Positions 10,885 to 21,059 of a stretch of 64,000 nt of DNA are shown piece by piece. The first letter of the stretch is position 1. Each line of letters starts with the position of its first letter. The DNA lies in the NCBI GenBank assembly GCA_033064195.1, contig JARBJD010000021.1, positions 124,001 through 188,000 on the forward strand, read 5' to 3'. Source of the stretch: Blattamonas nauphoetae (lineage: Eukaryota; Preaxostyla; Oxymonadida). The position numbers were made by a program, and so were the translations under genes. The notes beneath the pieces are model-generated. The model was not told the DNA's origin, ran no database searches, and saw only the letters and a list, made by a program, of their open reading frames with translations.

Positions 10885-12586
10885 AAAGCTGATTACGTGT
10901 CTTGATCGAACCAATATTCATCATTTTTGTATCAACGGTCGCATTCATCGATTTCGAAATTGATTGAAGTGGATATCACCAGTGCATTTTTATCTTCCAC
11001 TTGTCTTGACGATATGCTTACATCTGCTGGATCAGATCAGGATGAACAAATCAAACTTCTCCAGTTTATTTAGAATATGGAGGTACTCTGCAAGATTCAA
11101 TATAAGTCTAGCATTCTAACCATGATTCTACGAAGTTTTCCGCTTCAACATTCCAACTATTCAACAAATTCATCGAGTTTCCGTGGCTCTCCAAAGATCA
11201 CCGAATCAAATGCGTTTTACGCAGTGTGTCTTTGTCAAATTGATTCTCTGTCAGAATATTGTGGCAATAAATGTGTATACTGTGTTTGGAACGCAGTTAC
11301 ATTCTGAGCCCCCTTATACACTCGTGACACTCACGATCGATGATCTTAACTCATCTCTGGAATGTATTCTTCGTTTCAATACTCATTAACTTCTAGGGCA
11401 TTATGTCAATTCTTTTCACGTTTCAGAAGTGTCAACAAGATTTTCTGATTGGGTTCTGTCGTAGATTCCATACGGAATCGTTTCGGAGTTACAACCCACC
11501 CCGAATCCGGAAGATCATTTTGTCAAACTCATCTTGGGGATTCTCGAACTGTTTGGTGAATGTGGAATTTTTGAATATCTCAGATTGCATACACCTGAGT
11601 TGATTCACAGGTGATTTCTCTCGACAATTGATTCAATTACTTTCTGTGAAGAGGGAAGTCACATATTATTGCAAATTGTTCTGAACGAACCAGACACTCC
11701 CCCACCTCTGCCCGCCACGCCAAATGAGCAGCATCGTCCTTCATCACTCGTCTTCCGTGAAGTGAGTCATCTGTCTACAACCCTCCACGACGAGTCCACT
11801 TTCTGCTCACTTCAGAATCCCGCACCATCCTCGTTTGGAAACATCACCATCACAACACTCGAAGCAGAAGACACACATCTCTCCACACAAATGCCCTCTC
11901 CCCCATCACTTGGTAGGGACTATGATATTGAAATAACTTCAGAATCAACCCTCTCTCCATCAGAGGACAGAAAGCAGACATGTCTTCATCTTTTGGAGAT
12001 GATGGAAGATCTCAGAAGGAGACGAACAGATGAACACGAGGAAGAGTGGGATCTTTTGAGGATTAAACGAATAATGGCAAGTCAGATGCAAATGTTACCA
12101 TCTCCCTTCAACAGGCTTCATTTTGACATGAACGATCCAGATGTGGATATGGAGTCAGTTTTCGAAGAATTGGAAGAACACGAAATCGAGAATGATGGTC
12201 TCGATTTCCACAATCCCGACGAGAGCAGTGAGGCCTCCTTTCAACAATTGAAGCAATCACATTCCTTGCAAGGGTCGATTCAAATGATGATAAAAATACT
12301 GTCGGAAGAACTGGATGACTCAGATTTAGAAACGGTCAAACATAAGCTCGAACAAGTCCTACCTGGCACTGAGACTTCCGATCAGCAATTGACTGTGCCA
12401 CCCTCGCTGGAAAGGATTTCTCGGAAGTCTGTGAAAATGGCGCTGGAAGACAGGAAGACACGGATTGAGGAAGATCAAGCGCGGAGATCTCATCCACAGG
12501 GCAGACTGGATGGTGAGGCGTTCGTGTTCACCTCTCCCTCATCCCCAATCGCAATTATCGTTTTTATCAGCTCGTCACACACATTA
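10885..12586 (+). pseudogene. Decayed ARM-like gene, 3' end cut by a transposon
   Basis: Coding-like pieces follow one another in changing frames. A helical piece spans about 10930-11150, with an in-frame TAG at about 11071. A piece spans 11150-11389 in another frame. A further piece contains HFVKLILGILELFGECGIFEYL and RLHTPELIHR (about 11480-11610), with a TAG upstream and a TGA at about 11611. The same frame as that last piece continues as a 306-codon frame (11669-12589). This last part is acidic and helical (DLRRRRTDEHEEEWDLL, SVFEELEEHEIEND). All three stop codons are involved, so a variant code is not the explanation. The frame ends in a TGA that lies at the border of the inverted-repeat transposon, so the original C-terminus is missing. 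The family is inferred from similarity of style to 1974-3014. Confidence 0.55.
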
Positions 12587-12614
12587 TGATCAGTCGGCGA
12601 TGTAATTGGTAATA

Positions 12615-12924
12615 TGTGCTACCACTTTTTTCAAAGGGCAGATCATGCTCATTTCACTGAATCGTGTTAGATTAGTCTAGTGAATACGTTGAAGTTCAAT
12701 AAATGGTGGAATAGAATTACATATGTGAATTTCAAGTTGAAAGAATCACTAGATGCAAAGGAGTCAACAATCGCTTGAACCCGATCGAGTGGAAAAATGA
12801 TGATTTTAACGGGCTGATTAGTGAAGTGAGGTGTTCACAATGTGAAAACTTCCATGAATGATGATCATATTTTCGTCAAGTTGAAATTGTGAGTGATCTG
12901 CCCTTTGAAAAAAGTGGTAGCACA
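12615..12924. mobile_element. 310-bp MITE with perfect 31-bp inverted ends
   Basis: The ends start TGTGCTACCAC and match 31 of 31 bases in inverted orientation (12615-12645 and 12894-12924). TA is present on both sides (12613-12614 and 12925-12926), as expected of a TA target-site duplication. Removing it restores the left arm of the surrounding element to match the right arm. It has no coding capacity; the autonomous partner is not seen in the window. Confidence 0.9.
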
Positions 12925-14063
12925 TACAGTCTGTATCAAAAAGATCTCCAACTGTTGCAAAATGTTGAGATTTGTTTCAAAAAGATGGATGATCGACACG
13001 ATACCCTCACCCATAATAGTATTTCTCCCATCATGACCACTTTTTACATCAGACTTTTCTCTTTTTTTCGAATGCATGAATAGATGATTCATGACCTGAA
13101 AGACGGTATATCTTCTTTTTAGAGAGAGACAAACATATCTTGTCGAGATTTTCTTGCATTGATTTTTCATCATCTTTTTGCTCTCATTTTTCATCTTCTT
13201 CTCAATCAGAGCTAGATCCTTCATTAAAACACGAAATTACTCGGTGGTTTGCATTTTCGTCACTTTTAAACGTATATTCCCAGATGAAACGAACTCATCC
13301 ATTCCGCAGCAACATTTTGATCGGTATGTCAATTTTTTCCTCTTTTCTCATCGTATTCTCTCATCCTCTCGACTTCTAGATGCCATTTCACAAGTTGTTT
13401 TTCGGAGTGAATACACTCCAGGCTTGCAACAGCCACAAGAACGCTTTTCCCGCTTCTCTATCCTCACGTCACGATCATCAAGGTTTCCTCTTAAATTCCC
13501 TTCTCCTCATCATTTTACCCAGATATCACAGTCAGTTTGTGCAATATGATCAATTGTCCAGAAAAGTCACTCACGAGTTTTTCAACCCGTCCAAACACTC
13601 CCAATATGTGTATTTGTACTTGATTTCATTTTTCTAAATGTTCATTCCCTTCCATTGTTCAACTATTTCTTTTTTTTCTCGGTTTCAATTCATCTTAATT
13701 TTGTAACTTCCACTTCACTAAATTTTTGTTCGGATCTTTTGATGGACATGCGATGTTTTTTGACTCTTTGCATTTTTGTGACATCGACATTCGTTTATTC
13801 TCATTTTTACTCTCAAAACTTCTGTACAAATTTTTCTTATTCGTCATTTCACCTCGACCACTTTTTCACATTTTTCGGTGCTACCAAATTTTTGCAATTT
13901 GTTCTGATTATCATTTCGCGATTTAGACTGTCCAATACATCTACTCTTAATTTTATTCTCATTTCTGCAAACAAAAAAGTCTGTCAAAATTCTGGTGTCC
14001 CCATATACTAGTTTTTCTTGATTTCCTCAAAGCATCTGAATCACATTTTGGTCAAACTCTAAG

Positions 14064-15287
14064 ATGAACTTCTACGACGGAAATGCTCTTCAGAATCCAC
14101 TTTTTTTCGATTTAAGGAATCAAATAGAACAAGAAAACGCCGTCAACTACATTCCACAACTTCATCAGTACCAAATTCCGCCTCAGCCAGAGCCACCACA
14201 AATCGATCGTCAAGCCCTTCAGGCTGAGGTAGGCATGTATGAAGCGTTGGCCCCTCCTCCTCCTCCACCACCGCCACCTCTGGTGCCGCTTCTACCGATC
14301 CTCCATCGTCCGTACACTCCAGCCACACCTGAAAAGAGAGTCAGACTGACGCTCCTATATCGCGAGAATGGAGAAACCCGGCCAGTGACATGGTATGCGA
14401 ATCAGGTTGTCCTCACTGTCCAAACTACACATCGATTCATACAAAAATTACGCCGAGGAGAGTCGATCACACACCACCTTCCAAGAAGAGGGCGACCGAA
14501 CCGAAGAAACGACAGATTCCTCAATCAAGAAGTTCGACGGCTGCTCCAGGAGGACGGACAACGTACTCTCAGAGAGATGGCAGCTAATCTCAGGGCTGGA
14601 GGCCACCAGACAAGCGCTGCGACAGTCTATCGAATGGTGACACATCGGAACCAGATGAACGTTGACATGCCTCTCTTCTCTTTCAAACGAGCCAGAATGA
14701 GAGTTCCAGCTGCCAACACAGGAGAAAACAAAGAAGCAAGAGTCGTCTTCATCCAAAATGTGATAGCCCACATCCGCGACGGATGGTTTCCAATCTTCTT
14801 GGACGAGACATCTTGGAACATTGAATGTGTGCGGAGATACGGATGGGCTGAAGTCGGCCGGGCTCCAATTGTCGTCAGACCGACCAATTTCGTCTCGTTG
14901 ACCGCGATTACGTCCATTTCCTCCAACGGAGTGGGTCATACTGAGGTCATCCGAGGCCCAATCACCGCTGACATCTTCGAATCCTACCTTCGGAGACTGC
15001 TTGAAACCAACACAGAGAGGCGCAGATGGGTTCTAATTTTAGACAACGCCCGAATTCATCATGTTGCGACTGAGAACATTGTCCTCGAGGCGAATCAGCG
15101 AGTTCTGTACAATGCCGCGTACAGCCCAGACCTGAATCCAATTGAAAATGTCTTTGGCTTCTGGAAAACCAGAGTGGAGGCACAAATTCGAGACTGGCAA
15201 GGGGAGGATCACTTTTTAGATCAGATTCGTGAAGTATTTCTTCAGATCTCTCCAGATGAAATTTTTAGATGCATTGAAAGTTGCTGA
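14064..15287 (+). CDS. IS630/Tc1-type DDE transposase (407 aa)
   Basis: A complete frame from ATG. An N-terminal region of about 60 residues is followed by a proline tract (residues about 62-82), a helix-turn-helix-like region with a GRPNRRN basic motif, and then the catalytic core. The first Asp is in FLDETSW (about 245), the second in LILDNARIHH (about 325), and the Glu in YSPDLNPIENVF, with 33 residues between the last two. The length and motif set fit a complete IS630/Tc1 enzyme that cuts and pastes at TA. The long proline tract is unusual for the family. No breaks are visible, and with near-identical arms around it the element may be intact. Confidence 0.9.
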   Translation: MNFYDGNALQNPLFFDLRNQIEQENAVNYIPQLHQYQIPPQPEPPQIDRQALQAEVGMYEALAPPPPPPPPPLVPLLPILHRPYTPATPEKRVRLTLLYRENGETRPVTWYANQVVLTVQTTHRFIQKLRRGESITHHLPRRGRPNRRNDRFLNQEVRRLLQEDGQRTLREMAANLRAGGHQTSAATVYRMVTHRNQMNVDMPLFSFKRARMRVPAANTGENKEARVVFIQNVIAHIRDGWFPIFLDETSWNIECVRRYGWAEVGRAPIVVRPTNFVSLTAITSISSNGVGHTEVIRGPITADIFESYLRRLLETNTERRRWVLILDNARIHHVATENIVLEANQRVLYNAAYSPDLNPIENVFGFWKTRVEAQIRDWQGEDHFLDQIREVFLQISPDEIFRCIESC

Positions 15288-16380
15288 AGCGTTCAGTGGC
15301 CACGAGCTGTCAGACGAGAGGATATGTATGGAATCGAATTCTTGTTTCACTGAAGTGATGTTTGGTCCACTTCATTTTCAGTTTTGTTCACTGGTAGTTG
15401 CAGAAAATGGGAAAAAGTGGTCGAGGTGAAATGACGAATAAGAAAAATTTGTACAGAAGTTTTGAGAGTAAAAATGAGAATAAACGAATGTCGATGTCAC
15501 AAAAATGCAAAGAGTCAAAAAACATCGCATGTCCATCAAAAGATCCGAACAAAAATTTAGTGAAGTGGAAGTTACAAAATTAAGATGAATTGAAACCGAG
15601 AAAAAAAAGAAATAGTTGAACAATGGAAGGGAATGAACATTTAGAAAAATGAAATCAAGTACAAATACACATATTGGGAGTGTTTGGACGGGTTGAAAAA
15701 CTCGTGAGTGACTTTTCTGGACAATTGATCGTATTGCACAAACTGACTGTGATATCTGGGTAAAATGATGAGGAGAAGGGAATTTAAGAGGAAACCTTGA
15801 TGATCGTGACGTGAGGATAGAGAAGCGGGAAAAGCGTTCTTGTGGCTGTTGCAAGCCTGGAGTGTATTCACTCCGAAAAACAACTTGTGAAATGGCATCT
15901 AGAAGTCGAGAGGATGAGAGAATACGATGAGAAAAGAGGAAAAAATTGACATACCGATCAAAATGTTGCTGCGGAATGGATGAGTTCGTTTCATCTGGGA
16001 ATATACGTTTAAAAGTGACGAAAATGCAAACCACCGAGTAATTTCGTGTTTTAATGAAGGATCTAGCTCTGATTGAGAAGAAGATGAAAAATGAGAGCAA
16101 AAAGATGATGAAAAATCAATGCAAGAAAATCTCGACAAGATATGTTTGTCTCTCTCTAAAAAGAAGATATACCGTCTTTCAGGTCATGAATCATCTATTC
16201 ATGCATTCGAAAAAAAGAGAAAAGTCTGATGTAAAAAGTGGTCATGATGGGAGAAATACTATTATGGGTGAGGGTATCGTGTCGATCATCCATCTTTTTG
16301 AAACAAATCTCAACATTTTGCAACAGTTGGAGATCTTTTTGAAACAGACTGTATAACCAATTACCTCGCCGACTGATGAC

Positions 16381-16870
16381 TCAACCTATTTTGACTTGAT
16401 CAGTTTGTTTGGTCACACTTTTAAGGGAATTATTGTTTTAAAGGAGGGAGAGAGACTTTAAATGTGTCTTGAAGAAACATCAGAAAACAAAAGTGTGATA
16501 TAGTGGAAAATTCCGAACATCAAAACAGATCTGAGTTTATCCGTCGAGGTCGGTATAAATGCAGATCTGCAGATCTGTATTGATAGAAAACCGGATCTGC
16601 CTCTGTACGTACCCACTTATTGTGCTTGATGAAGTGATTTGATGACGTGAAAAGGAATGAGAGAGAAAAAAAAATGAGTTTGTTGACATAAGAATCTGAA
16701 CCGTTTTGTCTCAACTATTGATTGCTTCATTCATTCAATTTCGAATCAGTACTTCTTTGATTGTGTCACTTCAACAGACTCTATTGGATTTCTTTTTCTG
16801 AAAATGCAAAGGTTGTATGGACTGATAGTGCCGTCAGAAATGCGATCAAATTCGTTGACCCGCGATAATA
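16381..16870. other. Spacer between two transposons, no gene seen
   Basis: AT-rich sequence without a supported gene. It contains a small palindrome around GCAGATCTGCAGATCTG (about 16561-16578). Confidence 0.5.
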
Positions 16871-17030
16871 GTGGTGTTAGAAAACCGCAACATGTCAGAA
16901 ACCCGCCACTCGTGTTAGAAAACCGCCACTTACATCTTCATACATCCAAACAATTTCACTTCATCAATTTTTATCTTTAAGCCACATCGTGGTAAATTCA
17001 ACGAGAATCTGAGTCTACTTTGGAGTCGAA

Positions 17031-19070
17031 ATGAAAACAATGGGTTTCATTCAAATCAACATGACTGACTCCTATCAATTGGAAGAGATTCATCTAGCCC
17101 TGAAGCAACAAGGGTATAGGCGACCGTCATCACCTAATCCTACAGAATATCTGAACAAGCAGAACGAGATTCAGGCCGTGAGTTCGATCAAGCCTCCTGT
17201 TTCGGAAAATGCCTCGATATGGACTGTGAAACGAGCAAGACGTGCCGTCATGGAAGGACGGCCTGTTGGTCAAATTGGACGACCACCAATACTATACGAC
17301 AGTGAGAAGACTCGACTTGTCGACGAGATTCTTGAACTCAACGATGTTGGTGTGTATCCAACATATTATGAAATTGGGATGATGGTATCCACCATTTTTT
17401 TTTGACTTTTTAGGCGAAAACTATATCTGAAGAGCGTGAAAGTCTGGCTCACCGAGATGTGGAACCTCCATCCCGTTGTTGGGTTTCTACATTCGTCAAA
17501 GAAGAACCTCGCCTCAAAGCGAGTAAGCCAACCGTTATGGCTCTTGCTCGAATAAAAGCTCAAACAAAATCACACGTCCGGCCTTTCTTCCAGATGCTTC
17601 AAAGTCTGGACGATCCTGAAATGTATCCCCCTTCACTTCGCGTCAATTTTGATGAAACGAGCCTTCTGGCATCTCAAGCTGTCATCTCGTTCCGTGTTGG
17701 CCCATCAACTAAAAGGGAGACTTTCGTGAAACCAATCAACCAGATTTTCAGTTGTACAGTGGTTTTTTTTTACTTGTGCAGATGGCCGCAATCTGAGGAC
17801 GCATCTCAAGGAAATCCTCTTCAACTCAGTTAAACAAGATCTACTTACAAAAAAAGAAAAAAGAAGACTGAATCCGGACGCGCGATGTCTGTTACTTTTT
17901 GATGGACATTCGTCGAGGAGAAGTCCGGACATTTGGCGAGAGCTTGCAACGGCTGGCATCGATGCCATTTGCCTCCCCCCGAACGTTTCAGCGTGGTGCC
18001 AGCCCAACGATATTTATGTAAACGCGAACTTTAAGGCTGAACTAAAGTCGATGGATCCACTCCCATCCAAATCAAAACTATCCACCAATCTACCCAAATG
18101 GTTGGACAAACTAGAATCTAAAATGCAACGCAGTTTGACAATCGACTCAACGAAGTCATCTTTTGCAGTCTCTGGAATCTACCCTGTAAGTATGGACGCC
18201 GTGTGTGAGAACTGGAGCGAGGGATCTGGTCCAGCGAGTACCTCTCGATGCTTCGACATAACCAGTAAACTGCTTGGAAGCGAAGAAGTGCAGACACTGT
18301 GGAGGGCTGACATCGCCAAGAAAACAAGGAGGATACGGGACAATGAACAGAATTTAGAAGAATTGCGGGAGCAAGCAAGAAACAGTTTTACACACACAGA
18401 ATCTATTGACATTTCGGAGATTACTGAAATGACTTCTGTGGATCCTGACATTGGCGAACTATTTGAAACAACTCCGTCTCCAGCAACTCATCGCACCATC
18501 TCATCCCCGTCAACACCGTCCTCCGAACCACTAACCGCTCCCACTCAACCTGCTCGCCCAACATCAGGAACTCCCACCCAACCTGCTCGCCCAACATCAG
18601 GAACTCCCACCCAACCTGCTCGCCCAACATCAGGAACTCCCACCCAACCTGCTCGCCCAACACCAGGAACTCTCACCCAACCTGCTCGCCCAACACCAGG
18701 AACTCTCACCCAACCTGCTCGCCCAACATCAGGAACTCCCACCCAACCTGCTCGCCCAACATCAGGAACTCCCACCCAACCTGCTCGCCCAACATCAGGA
18801 ACTCCCACCCAACCTGCTCGCCCAACACCAGGAACTCTCACCCAACCTGCCAGCGAACCGTCGAGTCTTTCTGAAATCGTGGTTTCGATTGGAATCAAGC
18901 GAAGTCTTCTATATGACGATGAGTCGGACGAAGAAAAGGAAAGAAGGAATTTGGACAAACCCCAGAAACAACCAAGATTTGAAGACCAGAATGACGAATC
19001 AGACTATGAATATGGAAAGGAATGGGACATGATGAAGATGCTGACAGCAAACAGACGGAAGAAAACCTAA
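17031..19070 (+). CDS. pogo-like DDE_1 transposase A, two exons, one homopolymer frameshift
   Basis: Exon 1 (17031-17384) encodes an N-terminal DNA-binding part with GRPPILYDSEKTRLVDEI. After a 29-nt intron, exon 2 (from 17414) runs AKTISEERES and PSRCWVSTFVKEEP, the usual Trp/Phe region before the core. Catalytic Asp residues are in NFDETSL, LLFDGHSS and CQPND, with 35 residues between the last two. The frame shifts at a run of nine T at 17763-17771; eight T would keep it open into CADGRNL and on to 19070. The tail holds a 33-bp coding repeat and an acidic/basic end (DDESDEEKERR, TANRRKKT). Compared with copy C, about 35 residues are missing before the second Asp. It is either recently inactivated or a sequencing miscount. 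Confidence 0.8.
17385..17413 (+). other. 29-nt intron in pogo transposase A
   Basis: It starts GTATCC and ends in a T-run followed by TTTTTAG. It falls between complete codons (GGG ATG ATG / GCG AAA). Because 29 is not a multiple of three, the protein is continuous only if it is removed. An intron of 28 nt sits at the matching position of copy C. Confidence 0.7.
18543..18852 (+). repeat. 33-bp coding minisatellite, nine units
   Basis: Nine full units and a partial tenth encode an 11-residue repeat, TPTQPARPTSG, with two variants (SG/PG and TP/TL). The variants are arranged in blocks, which suggests recent unequal exchange. It lies in the disordered tail of transposase A. Confidence 0.95.
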
Positions 19071-19310
19071 CGATATTTGATTGCGTTTCAATTTGACCAT
19101 TCACTGAATTCGCTTAATTTTGAAAAGTTTTGGGAAATCAACGATACTGAGTGAAGTAGATGTGCAAGAAAGTATGGATTGTATCTCGTTCACTGTTGCG
19201 GGTTTTCAGACTCCATCTGGCGGGTTTTCAGACTCCCTCTGGCGGGTTTCCGAACACTTGCTGATTTCGGACACTACTATAAATCGGGATTTTTCCAAAC
19301 AGTTGGAGAT

Positions 19311-19660
19311 GTGGTCCAACTAAGAAAAACAAATGTCGACAATAAAGTGCGGCAACATCACAACAACCAGTGAACTAATTTTAATGCAGTTTTAACCAGC
19401 TCCTTGTTTTTGTGATGATTCGAACATTTTGGCAACATTTTGTGCATTAAATTCTGGGTTTCTGGGACAATTCCTAAACACCCATATTGTCTCAACGAAA
19501 GTTTTGAAGAAACCAATCGATTTCTTTTTTGAGCAACTTTTGTCCGACATCTTTACAAATATCATGTACTTTACTTGGTTCTAAACTGATGGCTAGTTGT
19601 GGGTCTTAAGCTCCAAACTTTTGCCAGGTTACTGAATTTCGACGCCTTTCTGACGACACT
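19311..19660. repeat. Diverged relative of the MITE in the tandem array
   Basis: Segments align in order with the array unit: GTCCAACTAAG followed by an A-rich stretch, then CAACAACCAGTGAAC, then a stretch matching CTTTTGTC...ACTTGGTTCTAAACTGATGGCTAG. The match is clearly diverged and lacks the ACCCGG end. It directly follows transposon A. Confidence 0.5.
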
Positions 19661-20600
19661 ATGAAGTGAACTTGAACTGATTTATTCTTTCACTTTTAAC
19701 CCAAACTCCATCGGCCTCAGTCAGGAACTTTAGTCCTTGTCTGGGAATAGGATGTTCAACACATACTCCTCTTTTTTCTTGAGATTTCGTCGACAAAAAG
19801 AAAGTTTGTAGTGGCAGTTGCACAGACATCAGAGACTAAAGGGACAACGATTCTTCTCAGAAGGATCGACAGTTTAGTCACCATTCTTAAAACGTTTGGA
19901 TTGTATCAGAGAACTCCGAGTCTTGACATGAATCAATCATTATCTATTTCTGTACAATTCTCTTCCTTTCTGAATTCATGATCAGGCTCTAGAAGTCAGA
20001 GATCAATTAAGCATGTTGTGAGATCAATCTGTCTCAGAGACGGATGGAGGATCTGAATTCAATCTCCGAAAGAGGTGCTTACGTTTCGATCATTTTGTCA
20101 CTATTCTCTCCTTTTTCTCTGTCTTGGAAGATCTTAATAGACTGTTTCATGTCGAAATTCTTGGCACAAAAAGGGTTTCTTTTATGAATAGCTTTTGTCG
20201 AGATCTTTACGATACCAATGCATTTTGTTGGATTCAAAACTGATGGCTAGTATTGGAGAAAAAGGGCAAATAGCTTAGAAAAAGGTGTTCATTTCTGATT
20301 TTCACCGTAATTTTATGTGTTCTCTTGATACAGGCGTTTCGGTGCGGAACCAAAACTTCAAATCATCAAGAAAACGATTAACCCAAAAAATCATCACACT
20401 CTGTTCACAGGTTGTGAATACTTCTCATTTCGTTGTCATCGGCACAAGAGATCAACCCAGAACATAGCGAGGGATCCTCAGAAATTCACCTAATGTGATT
20501 GAAAGGTTCCCAATTTTCAAAGTCAACATTAATTCACGACGTCATCATCACCATTTTTTCCAAACTATTGTGAACGGAACCTGAATCCATCATGTTTAGG
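19661..20600. repeat. AT-rich spacer with a second diverged MITE-like segment
   Basis: About 20155-20260 repeats the 19500-19600 segment in the same orientation: both hold a CTTTTGTC core and end in AACTGATGGCTAG. The rest has no supported gene. Confidence 0.4.
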
Positions 20601-20610
20601 TATAAAAAAG
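20601..20610 (+). promoter_or_regulatory. TATA-like box
   Basis: TATAAAAAAG lies 43 bases before the ATG at 20644. It is seen by eye only, and AT-rich sequence makes chance matches likely. Confidence 0.3.
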
Positions 20611-20643
20611 GGTTTCAGTTATCAGATCCTTCATCAGTACAAA

Positions 20644-21059
20644 ATGTATTACCGGAATCCAAAATTGCAAGAGGAACCGGAGCAGCAATTTTTTGCTATC
20701 CTTCCCCAACCTAGTCCAGCTCCACATGAAGCAAGTCAGCCCGGAAAGCCAGAAGAAAGTCAGCAAGCACCAGCTTCCCCTCCAGTGAAAAAAAGGAAGC
20801 ACAAATCAAAAAATGGCAGAGGAAGATTAGAAAAACCCAGATGGAGAAGCATCTTAGCGTGATACAGAAGTTAGTAGGTGAAGAATGCAAACCAACTGTG
20901 GACTGTCGTTTCTGCAGCTGGTTCTGCGGCACGAGCTACAAAAGAGAGCGTCTCGAAGGGGTGTGTAAGGAGGACCCGATATTTGAAAAAACCAAGCAAA
21001 ACCGAGCTCGCAGAAGACGTCATCAAAAAGCAGAACGCAAAAAGGTAAAAAAAAGCTAA
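20644..21059 (+). CDS. Small basic Cys-containing protein, possibly two exons
   Basis: The first frame begins MYYRNPKLQEEPEQQ and is Pro/Gln-rich and then basic. A second frame (20841-21059) has CKPTVDCRFCSWFCGTSYK followed by a very basic tail (NRARRRRHQKAERKKVKKS). A GT at 20785 and an AG at 20840 would join them in phase, giving a protein of about 120 residues with a Cys cluster and a nuclear-type basic tail. The alternative is two unrelated short frames; reading straight on from frame one also gives a plausible basic 72-residue protein. I do not recognise the family. Confidence 0.3.

Larger units (their letters stand above)
12586..16380. mobile_element. IS630/Tc1-like DNA transposon with ~0.94-kb inverted arms
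   Basis: Two arms, 12927-13867 and 15411-16351, are near-perfect reverse complements over 941 bp with no net indel. They start with CAGTCTG next to TA on both sides. Outside this lies a further ~26-bp inverted match (ATCAGTCGGCGA, then AATTGGT) on both flanks, so the true end is either 12586/16380 or the inner CAGTCTG ends. A 310-bp MITE sits between the outer and inner parts of the left arm. The transposase gene lies in the middle. Near-identity of the arms points to recent arrival or gene conversion. The left border coincides with the stop of the gene before it. Confidence 0.85.
16871..19277 (+). mobile_element. pogo-like DNA transposon A with iteron ends
   Basis: The ends GTGGTG (16871) and CACTAC (19277) are inverted matches, each bordered by TA (16869-16870 and 19278-19279). 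Each end carries three or more copies of a ~20-bp iteron centred on GAAAACCGCC or GAAACCCGCC: left at 16871-16935, right at 19196-19277 in inverted orientation. Between them lies a pogo-type transposase gene. The size of about 2.4 kb is normal for pogo/Tigger-type elements. Confidence 0.85.

Noticed and set aside
10885-12586. A non-standard genetic code in which TAG or TGA is read through
   Set aside because: TAG and TGA both interrupt this one region and its frames also shift, while two genes of over 1,900 codons are free of all stops. Decay explains it better.
15378-16100. 240-codon minus-strand frame in the right arm of the IS630-like element
   Set aside because: It lies within the inverted arm, is Phe/Ser-rich and low-complexity, and the other arm has the same sequence with a stop. 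It is a by-product of base composition.
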